Assembly (NCBI GenBank): GCA_018657375.1
Contig: JABHXI010000138.1
Location: 1-5,208 of the forward strand
Length of the DNA: 5,208 nt
Origin: Candidatus Nitrosopumilus sp.
GTDB taxonomy: Archaea > Thermoproteota > Nitrososphaeria > Nitrososphaerales > Nitrosopumilaceae
Reading direction: 5' to 3'
Shown here: piece by piece, positions 1 to 4,813 of the stretch
How the letters are laid out: every line of letters begins with the position of its first letter
How positions within the stretch are numbered: the first letter of the stretch is position 1
Position numbers and translations under genes: made by a program
The notes under the pieces: generated by a model
What the model was told of the DNA's origin: nothing
What the model saw: the letters and a program-made list of their open reading frames with translations, nothing else
Database searches by the model: none

Positions 1-292
1 ACTGACAGAAAAAATGTCAGGTACAACATTCAGAGTGCAAAAGGTATTGGCAGAAAGCATAATGACAGAAACTCCAGAATTAATTGAAACTATAATTGCA
101 AATCCAGAAATTAGAAGGGTTGCAGAAGAGCTCTGGAAAGACGTAGGCAGATTACTAACATCAGTTCAAGAATCAAAAACAGAGGAAGTAATTGAATATG
201 TTAAAAATTGCCAAGAGAGACTGTCTAAACACTCAGATCTTAATGAGTCATATAAAAAACTCACAAAGATGGCAAAAACTATTGAAAAATAG
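1..292 (+). CDS. C-terminal part of a prephenate dehydrogenase-like protein (partial at left edge)
   Basis: The reading frame is open from base 2 (L-T-E-K before the first Met at base 14) to the TAG at 290-292, so this is the end of a longer gene entering from the left; the Met at 14 is probably internal. About 96 codons are visible. The pattern TTFRVQKVLAESI followed by an E-x-PEL stretch, 'ANPE', and then a long helical tail resembles the all-helical C-terminal dimerisation domain of archaeal TyrA (prephenate dehydrogenase), which has a similar 'TPFRL...IL..NPELY..I..NNP' signature. If correct, the enzyme oxidatively decarboxylates prephenate to 4-hydroxyphenylpyruvate for tyrosine synthesis in the cytoplasm. 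The NAD-binding and catalytic domains lie outside the window, so the assignment rests on the tail alone. The alternative is another 6-phosphogluconate-dehydrogenase-like protein with a helical C-terminus. The Nudix remnant starts only about ten bases downstream and may once have been co-transcribed. Confidence 0.6.
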   Translation, partial: LTEKMSGTTFRVQKVLAESIMTETPELIETIIANPEIRRVAEELWKDVGRLLTSVQESKTEEVIEYVKNCQERLSKHSDLNESYKKLTKMAKTIEK

Positions 293-300
293 ATAAACGG

Positions 301-701
301 GATTCAACAAAAATAGTTATACATATTTTATTAAAAATAATAATAAATTATTAATTCTAAAAAGAAGTGAAAAAGTAATAACAACGAATGGATTATGTTC
401 AGGAGTTAACGGAATTATCCAGGGTGAGAATCCAGTAAATAGAATAAAAATTGAATTTTTTGAGAAAATAGTAACGATAGAAGATGAAATTAAAATTCTC
501 AAACCCATAGAGAAAATAAAAACTTCTTTAGCAGAGTATGAAAATCATGAGTGGAGAACATTTCCATGTTTATTTGAAACAAAACAAACAGAGACTAGAT
601 TGAATTGAGAAAATTCAAAATTCAGATGGATTAGCGTAAATGAATTAAAAAATCATGAAACAGTGGACGGACTAGATAAATTACTATTCAGTTTGTTGTA
701 A
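301..701 (+). pseudogene. Decayed Nudix hydrolase
   Basis: The reading frame whose codons start at multiples of 3 gives a recognisable Nudix fold from about base 318 to the TAA at 699-701. It shows YFIKNNNKLLILKRSEK (first strand), TTNGLCSGVNGIIQGENP (entry to the Nudix box, base 384 on), NHEWRTFPCLFET (543-581), and ENSKFRWISVNEL (609-647) near the C-terminus. Four kinds of damage are visible. A TGA at 606-608 interrupts LN-*-ENS where relatives usually have Trp. No ATG, GTG or TTG start is in place before the first strand. Bases 301-318 read DSTKIV in another frame, suggesting an indel near 318-321. In the box, the expected R-E-U-x-E-E-x-G reads I-E-F-F-E-K-I-V, losing one metal-binding Glu and the Gly. 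The expected Trp of 'GLW' is Cys. Intact relatives hydrolyse nucleoside diphosphate derivatives; this copy should be inactive. This also accounts for the 390 bp without an intact gene between the TyrA-like gene and thiC. Confidence 0.8.
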
Positions 702-2012
702 ATTTTCATTTTCTTGGCCATATTTTTTTTGTTGAGGTAACATCATGTAAACACATGCACCTCCACACATAGTACAAGGCACATTATTTCCAAGATGTTG
801 TCCAGTTCTATTGTGAATTTTTGCAGCTGCTTCAGGATCTATAGATAAAGCAAGTTGTTTTTCCCAATCCAATGTGCGTCTAGCTTCAGTCATTTCCATA
901 TCCCATTTAATGGCCTTATCACGCATTTTTACAAGATCACCAGCATGAGCTGCAATTCTATAAGCAATCAATCCAGCTTTAACCTCTTCAGCATTAGGTA
1001 ACGCCAAATGTTCAGATGGCGTTAGATAACACAAAAGATCTACACCTTCACTTGCTGAAACTGCAGCACCAATAGCACTTGCAATATGATCATGTCCAGA
1101 AGCAACATCAGTAACTAAAGGACCAAGAACATAGTAAGGGACATCACCGATAAGGGATTTAGCTAATCTGACATTTGCAGCTACTTCATTCAATGGAACA
1201 TGGCCAGGTCCTTCAACCATAACTTGAATATCTTGTTCATGAGCCCTTTTTGTTAATCGAGAAATATTGATCATTTCCTGTACCTGTAATTCATCATGGG
1301 AATCTAAAATTGAACCAGGTCTTAATGCATCACCAAGACTAAAGGTTACATCATATTTTTTGGCAATTTCCATCATGTAATCATAATGAGTAATGTATGG
1401 ATTTTCTTTATCATGTTTTAACATCCAAGCAGCAGTTATTGTACCACCTTTGCTCACAACTCCACCATATCGTTGAACTTTTAAGATTCGTTTTGCAATA
1501 TCTTTTGTAATTCCAGAGTGAATAGTGGTATAATCAACGCCATCTTTTGCATTATTTTCAAATGCTTTGATGTAATCATCTTCTGTTAAATTCAAAGGGT
1601 TTTTGTGAACTTCAACACCGTAGTTGTAAGCTTCGTAAATTGGGACAGTGCCAAAAGTAATTGGGGCATTGTCCATCAGTGTTTGACGTATTTTTTTAAC
1701 ATCACCACCATCACTAAGGTCCATCATAGTATCTGCATGGTATTTTACTGCAACTTTAGCCTTCTCAATTTCCTCATCTAAATTTACATTCAAAGTGGAA
1801 GTTCCAATATTGACATTAACTTTAGTTTTCATTCCCTTGCCAATTCCAACATTATGAATTTTTTGCGGTCTTACATTATTGCTAGGGATAATTATCGAAC
1901 CCTTTGCAATTTTTGGGATCAACCAATCGAGTGAAACGTCTTCATCTTTTGCAACTTGCTTCATTTCATCAGTTGCCACACCTCTTCGAGCAGAAGTCAT
2001 TTGAGTTCCCAT
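684..2012 (-). CDS. thiC: Phosphomethylpyrimidine synthase ThiC
   Basis: This 442-residue protein is the radical-SAM-type enzyme that rearranges aminoimidazole ribotide (AIR) into HMP-phosphate, the pyrimidine half of thiamine, using a [4Fe-4S] cluster and S-adenosylmethionine in the cytoplasm. Family blocks run in order: GTVPIYEA, DYTTIHSGI, VSKGGTITAAWML (canonical VSRGGS), LGDALRPGSILDSHDELQ, VMVEGPGHVPLNEV, YVLGPLVTDVASGHDHI, CYLTPSEHLALPN, and the C-terminal cluster motif with Cys413, Cys416 and Cys420. The protein is the short form, without the extra N-terminal domain of the roughly 600-residue bacterial and plant enzymes. The first ATG is preferred because GTQMTSARRG matches the usual 'TQM..A+.G' beginning and a TATA-like box lies about 27 bp upstream; Met5 is an alternative. 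The cysteine spacing is CX2CX3C, against CX2CX4C in the well-studied long enzymes. The stop codon overlaps the tail of the Nudix pseudogene. The T6 tract on this strand at 652-647 could help termination. Confidence 0.97.
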   Translation of the reverse strand: MGTQMTSARRGVATDEMKQVAKDEDVSLDWLIPKIAKGSIIIPSNNVRPQKIHNVGIGKGMKTKVNVNIGTSTLNVNLDEEIEKAKVAVKYHADTMMDLSDGGDVKKIRQTLMDNAPITFGTVPIYEAYNYGVEVHKNPLNLTEDDYIKAFENNAKDGVDYTTIHSGITKDIAKRILKVQRYGGVVSKGGTITAAWMLKHDKENPYITHYDYMMEIAKKYDVTFSLGDALRPGSILDSHDELQVQEMINISRLTKRAHEQDIQVMVEGPGHVPLNEVAANVRLAKSLIGDVPYYVLGPLVTDVASGHDHIASAIGAAVSASEGVDLLCYLTPSEHLALPNAEEVKAGLIAYRIAAHAGDLVKMRDKAIKWDMEMTEARRTLDWEKQLALSIDPEAAAKIHNRTGQHLGNNVPCTMCGGACVYMMLPQQKKYGQENENLQQTE

Positions 2013-2035
2013 AATACTGTGTACTCATTTACCTG

Positions 2036-2043
2036 ATTTAAAC
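2036..2043 (-). promoter_or_regulatory. Probable thiC promoter (TATA-like box)
   Basis: On the minus strand this reads GTTTAAAT, centred about 27 bp before the thiC ATG, the distance expected for an archaeal TATA box driving a leaderless mRNA. I see no convincing BRE and no Shine-Dalgarno sequence before the ATG. A second AT-rich stretch farther up (around 2055-2063) could serve a transcript with a leader of roughly 20 nt. The assignment rests on spacing and composition in an AT-rich spacer. Confidence 0.35.
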
Positions 2044-2137
2044 AATCGTGAAATTAATTTAAAAGTTGGATCGTATAGAAGTTAGCACTATATTAATAAA
2101 ATAATAAGTCGCATATTTTTAAAAAATAATATCTCAT

Positions 2138-2254
2138 ATGAAACAATTAGAGAATGCATTCATCAAGGAAGAGAATTTTACAGCATGGAAGATAAATTTT
2201 GTTCCAATGATTACATCACACAGCCCTCAACATAATAGAATTAAATTAAATTAA
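2138..2254 (+). CDS. Possible 38-residue small protein, unknown
   Basis: An ATG at 2138 opens 38 codons ending in TAA at 2252-2254, encoding a polar peptide starting MKQLENAFIKEENF and containing AWKINFVPMITSHSPQHN. I do not recognise it. In its favour are unbiased, gene-like codon content in an otherwise AT-rich spacer, an AT-rich TATA-like stretch (CATATTTTTA, 2112-2121) about 20 bp upstream, and a run of eight T (2256-2263) just after the stop that could act as an archaeal oligo-T terminator. Against it, it is very short, the TATA spacing is a little tight, the T run is also the antisense of lysine codons in the gene opposite, and the final 14 bases overlap that gene tail to tail. It could also be a fragment of a lost gene. 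Confidence 0.3.
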   Translation: MKQLENAFIKEENFTAWKINFVPMITSHSPQHNRIKLN

Positions 2255-2255
2255 A
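2239..2255. repeat. Short AATTA/TTAAA pentamer tandem
   Basis: About three head-to-tail copies of a five-base unit (AATTA in one register, TTAAA in another) cover the shared 3' ends of the small plus-strand ORF and the minus-strand acidic-protein gene. It supplies both stop codons (TAA on each strand). It is probably simple low-complexity sequence. Confidence 0.4.
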
Positions 2256-2468
2256 TTTTTTTTCTAAAATTAATTTTTCAGATCTTATTTTAGAAATTCT
2301 TTGTAAAATAGGCTCAACAATACGTTCAGAGTCAGGAGAATTTAAAAAATTTTGCCTGATCTCAAAAACTCGTTCAATTAATTCAATTTCGGCAGAAGCT
2401 AAAGATTTGTAATTACAAAATTCAAAATTTTCAGATGCAAAAGGGTCATCTTCAGAAGAGGCCATCAT
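2241..2468 (-). CDS. Small acidic helical protein, unknown function
   Basis: This 75-residue protein begins MMASSEDDPFASENFEF and continues as a predicted amphipathic helix-rich chain (SAEIELIERVFEIRQNFL, then VEPILQRISKIRSEKLILEKKF). It has no signal peptide, no membrane segment and a single Cys, and I do not recognise a family. The start codon overlaps the stop of the upstream zinc-ribbon gene in an ATGA arrangement (2468-2465), and a GGAG at 2481-2478 on this strand lies nine bases before the ATG. Both point to translational coupling from one mRNA. A second ATG directly follows the first, so translation could begin at either. The acidic N-terminus and charged helices would suit a protein-binding partner of the zinc ribbon, but that is inference. 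The coupled start and low-complexity-free sequence make it likely to be a real gene. Confidence 0.7.
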   Translation of the reverse strand: MMASSEDDPFASENFEFCNYKSLASAEIELIERVFEIRQNFLNSPDSERIVEPILQRISKIRSEKLILEKKFNLI

Positions 2469-2656
2469 CTAGGAGGGCTCCAACTTTCTTCCATGTCATC
2501 ATCAATATTTTCAGAAATAAAATATTTTTTTTCGCATTTAAAACATTGCCAAAGAAACTTACCATCTTTTTTTTCTTGGTATTGCATAGGAAGTAAACAA
2601 TTAGTACATTGCAGTTGATCAGGAACAGAGTCATCAGCCATAGGAATTTTACTCAT
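2465..2656 (-). CDS. Small zinc-ribbon protein
   Basis: This 63-residue protein carries two CxxC knuckles, Cys17-x2-Cys20 (CTNC) and Cys38-x2-Cys41 (CFKC), separated by 17 residues including QYQEKKDGKFLWQ. That is the typical layout of a single zinc ribbon with a beta-hairpin between the knuckles. The segment after the second knuckle (KKYFISENIDDDMEESW) is acidic. Such small archaeal proteins may bind nucleic acid or act as transcription or ribosome-associated factors, but nothing here identifies the target. The ATG at 2656 is chosen because a TATA-like box lies about 26 bp upstream; Met6 is an alternative. Its TGA stop overlaps the start of the next gene by four bases, so the two form an operon. 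Divergent to it, 99 bp away, is thiD-thiN; thiC lies further downstream on the same strand. Confidence 0.75.
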   Translation of the reverse strand: MSKIPMADDSVPDQLQCTNCLLPMQYQEKKDGKFLWQCFKCEKKYFISENIDDDMEESWSPPR

Positions 2657-2676
2657 ACGACAAAAAAGTTAGTCAA

Positions 2677-2686
2677 GTATAAAATA
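2677..2686 (-). promoter_or_regulatory. Probable promoter of the zinc-ribbon operon
   Basis: The minus strand reads TATTTTATAC, centred about 26 bp before the ATG at 2656. This is the position of an archaeal TATA box for a leaderless transcript. No Shine-Dalgarno motif precedes the ATG, which is consistent with leaderless initiation. Confidence 0.45.
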
Positions 2687-2704
2687 GATAGTACAATTTT
2701 TAAA

Positions 2705-2719
2705 TTTTAAAAAAATAAA
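2705..2719 (+). promoter_or_regulatory. Possible thiD-thiN promoter
   Basis: The AT-rich run TTTTAAAAAAATAAA is the best TATA-like candidate on the plus strand in the 99 bp divergent spacer. It is centred about 44 bp before the GTG at 2756, which would give a leader of roughly 20 nt. No Shine-Dalgarno motif and no TPP riboswitch elements are seen in that leader. Composition alone makes this tentative. Confidence 0.25.
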
Positions 2720-2755
2720 GGAAAAATAGATTAGTGTTAGAAATTAGTAAATGAT

Positions 2756-4054
2756 GTGAATTTATTATCAATAGGAGGCTCAGATCCATCATCAGGAGCA
2801 GGAATTCAAAGTGATATCAAGACGTTTTCAGTATTTGACGTTCATGCATTTACTGTAATTACAGCGATAACAGGACAAAACACATCAAATTTTGGCACAG
2901 TAGAACCAGTATCAAAAAAAATGGTAGAGAATCAATTGGAATCAATAATTTCAGATTTTAAAATTGACGGAATAAAAATTGGAATGGTATACAATTCAGA
3001 AATCATCAAAACAGTACATCAGTATTTAAAAAAATTGAAAATACCAATCGTAGTAGATCCAGTAATTAGATCAACTACAGGAGGAATGCTCATAAAAAAA
3101 TCAGCAATAGATGACTTTAAAAAATTCATCATACCACTTGCAACAGTAATCACTCCGAATAAATTTGAGGCAGAAATTTTAGCAGAAATTAAAATTAATT
3201 CAAAAAATACACCTGAAAAAATTGCCAAAATAATACAGTCAATGGGGGCAAAAAATGTGGTAATTACAGGCGTAGAAACAAAAAAGGAACAGGTAGTAGA
3301 TTTCGTACTAGAAAAAAATGAAAAATATTACATCGCGGATAAAAAAATTTTAAAAATAAATCGCGGTAGTGGATGCATTCATTCAGCAGCAGTATTGTAT
3401 GCAATTATAAAAAATAAAAATGTAAAAGAATCGTTAAAATTTGCGAAAAAAATTACACTGAATTCAATTAAAAATTCTAAAAAAATAGGTAAAGGAATTG
3501 TAATTACAAATGTAGGTACATATGATGAAACAAAAATAAAATTATCGAATGCAATAAATGAATTTACTAAAATAAAAAATATTTATAAAAATATTCCAGA
3601 ATGTCAAACAAATTTTGTGTATTCAAAAGAAAATCCAAAATCAATCAAAGAGATACTGGGAATTTCTGGAAGAATAGTCAAAGCAGGAAAAGACGTAATT
3701 GTTGCAGGAGATTTATCATATGGGGGTTCAAAACACGTTGCGACTGCACTATTAACAGTTAATAAAAAATATCCAAAAATTCATTCTGCAATAAATTTAA
3801 AATATAAAAAAGAAACAATATCTAAAATTAAAAAATCTAAATTGGCGACATATGATTATGATAGAAGTAAGGAGCCGCAGAATGTAAAAAGTAAAGGTTC
3901 GACCATAGAATGGGGGATTAAAACATCAATTAAAGATTCAAAAAAATCTCCAGATTTTATTCATCATAAAGGTGATTTTGGAAAAGAGCCAATGATCATA
4001 GTGTTTGGTGAAACACCAGACATAGTCATAAAAAAAATTATGAAAATTATTTAG
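2756..4054 (+). CDS. thiDN: Bifunctional HMP/HMP-P kinase ThiD - thiamine-phosphate synthase ThiN fusion
   Basis: This 432-residue fusion covers two thiamine steps: the ThiD domain phosphorylates HMP and HMP-P to HMP-PP, and the ThiN domain joins HMP-PP to the thiazole phosphate, giving thiamine phosphate. ThiN is the archaeal replacement for ThiE. The ThiD half (about 1-255) is a ribokinase-fold kinase with GGSDPSSGAGIQSD (7-20), ITAITGQNT (35-43), VVDPV (99-103), ITPNKFEAE (132-140), and the anion-hole GSGC with Cys207 (usually GTGC). The ThiN half (about 275-432) has IPE at 280-282, GRI with Arg306, YGGSKHVA with His327, WG at 386-387, and PDFIHHKGDFGKEP (399-412). As I recall, an Arg and a His 21 residues apart are catalytically important in a characterised archaeal ThiN; Arg306 and His327 have that spacing. 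The start is GTG, since an in-frame TAG lies 16 bases upstream and the conserved beta strand begins immediately. The linker is rich in Lys and Asn. Confidence 0.95.
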   Translation: MNLLSIGGSDPSSGAGIQSDIKTFSVFDVHAFTVITAITGQNTSNFGTVEPVSKKMVENQLESIISDFKIDGIKIGMVYNSEIIKTVHQYLKKLKIPIVVDPVIRSTTGGMLIKKSAIDDFKKFIIPLATVITPNKFEAEILAEIKINSKNTPEKIAKIIQSMGAKNVVITGVETKKEQVVDFVLEKNEKYYIADKKILKINRGSGCIHSAAVLYAIIKNKNVKESLKFAKKITLNSIKNSKKIGKGIVITNVGTYDETKIKLSNAINEFTKIKNIYKNIPECQTNFVYSKENPKSIKEILGISGRIVKAGKDVIVAGDLSYGGSKHVATALLTVNKKYPKIHSAINLKYKKETISKIKKSKLATYDYDRSKEPQNVKSKGSTIEWGIKTSIKDSKKSPDFIHHKGDFGKEPMIIVFGETPDIVIKKIMKII

Positions 4055-4081
4055 AAAAAAAAGACAAATCTATCCTTGAAC

Positions 4082-4089
4082 ATAAATAC
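4082..4089 (+). promoter_or_regulatory. Probable promoter of the nucleotidyltransferase-GNA1 operon
   Basis: ATAAATAC is centred about 25 bp before the GTG at 4110, the spacing of an archaeal TATA box for a leaderless mRNA. The 55 bp gap after thiD-thiN has no T-rich terminator on the plus strand, so read-through from thiD-thiN is also possible. Confidence 0.45.
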
Positions 4090-4109
4090 TCAAATTTGAA
4101 ATAAAGTTT

Positions 4110-4811
4110 GTGAAAGCGGTAATTCTTGCTGGAGGATTAGGAACAAGACTAAGACCATTGACAGACAATAAGCCCAAACCGATGTTACCAGTAGGGGAAA
4201 AACCAATTTTAGAGCACCTTGTAAATTGGGCAAAAAATAATGGAATTAAATCAATAGTTCTGTGTGTAAGTTATCTTAGAAAATCAATTGAAGACTATTT
4301 TCAAGATGGAAAGAAATTTGGAATCAAAATAGAGTACGCAGTATCAAGTAGTCAATTAGCTACAGCAGGACAGCTTAAAACGGCACAAGAATTTATCGAC
4401 GAGGATTTTGTTTGTTTGTATGGCGATTCAATTTTTAATTTTAGTCTAAGGAACATGATGAAGCAGCATTCATCTAAAAAAGCATTCATCACAATGAGTC
4501 TAAATGAATATAAAACAAATTTACAATACGGGGTAATTGAAACTTCTAAAAATGGAAGAGTATTAAGCTGGAATGAAAAACCAGAAATTAAAGCTAACAT
4601 AAACATGGGATGTTACATTATGAATCCAAAAGTTTTCAGTTTAATTCCAAAAAATAAATCGTATGGAATGGACGATGTGATTAAAAAAGCAATGAAAAGA
4701 AAAGAAAAAGTGAACAGTTTCATTACAAAAAAAGGATTTATGGATATTGGAAATAAGGAATCATACAAACAAGCATGTGAAGAATACAATAAAAAAATAG
4801 GTAAAATTTAG
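4110..4811 (+). CDS. Sugar-1-phosphate nucleotidyltransferase
   Basis: This 233-residue protein joins a sugar-1-phosphate to a nucleoside triphosphate, giving an NDP-sugar and pyrophosphate in the cytoplasm. It has the N-terminal nucleotide-binding loop GGLGTRLRPLT (8-18), KPKPMLPV (21-28), LATAGQLK (83-90), LYGDSIFN with the metal-binding Asp106 (103-110), WNEKPE (154-159), NMGCYI (165-170), and GFMDIGNKESY with the second metal Asp212 (209-219). It is a catalytic domain only; the C-terminal left-handed beta-helix of GlmU-type enzymes is absent. The GTG start is fixed by the glycine loop beginning at residue 8 and a TATA box about 25 bp upstream. The base and sugar cannot be told from sequence: it resembles archaeal mannose-1-phosphate guanylyltransferases and glucose-1-phosphate transferases. 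The GNA1-like gene two bases downstream favours an amino-sugar product. The family motif GTAG reads ATAG here. Confidence 0.9.
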   Translation: MKAVILAGGLGTRLRPLTDNKPKPMLPVGEKPILEHLVNWAKNNGIKSIVLCVSYLRKSIEDYFQDGKKFGIKIEYAVSSSQLATAGQLKTAQEFIDEDFVCLYGDSIFNFSLRNMMKQHSSKKAFITMSLNEYKTNLQYGVIETSKNGRVLSWNEKPEIKANINMGCYIMNPKVFSLIPKNKSYGMDDVIKKAMKRKEKVNSFITKKGFMDIGNKESYKQACEEYNKKIGKI

Positions 4812-4813
4812 AA

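Noticed and set aside
317..508. Minus-strand ORF of 63 codons opposite the Nudix remnant
   Set aside because: Composition is low-complexity Ile/Leu/Phe/Ser as expected from the reverse of Lys/Asn/Glu-rich codons; no motif, promoter or coupled gene.
606..608. In-frame TGA in the Nudix frame as recoded selenocysteine or tryptophan
   Set aside because: No SECIS-like hairpin is seen, the other genes end normally (including one on TGA at 2467-2465), and the same frame has lost its start and catalytic residues, so decay is the simpler reading.
2030..2042. ACCTGATTT-like string reminiscent of the TPP riboswitch (THI box) near thiC
   Set aside because: It lies on the strand opposite to thiC, lacks the CTGAGA and GCGTAGGGAA-type elements, and sits within the probable TATA region; no aptamer fold is visible.
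2053..2062. AAATTAATTT palindrome upstream of thiC as an operator
   Set aside because: Short A/T-only palindromes are expected by chance in this composition, and no second copy is found near thiD-thiN.
2452..2634. Minus-strand ORF of 60 codons with a hydrophobic N-terminus
   Set aside because: It is a frame-shifted reading of the zinc-ribbon gene; the zinc-ribbon frame has two CxxC motifs, a promoter and a coupled downstream gene, while the hydrophobicity comes from AT-rich codons read out of frame.
3019..3228. Minus-strand ORF inside thiD-thiN
   Set aside because: Antisense shadow of the conserved ThiD domain, with hydrophobic low-information sequence and no regulatory context.
4352..4606. 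Minus-strand ORF inside the nucleotidyltransferase gene
   Set aside because: Antisense shadow of a well-conserved enzyme; no recognisable motif.
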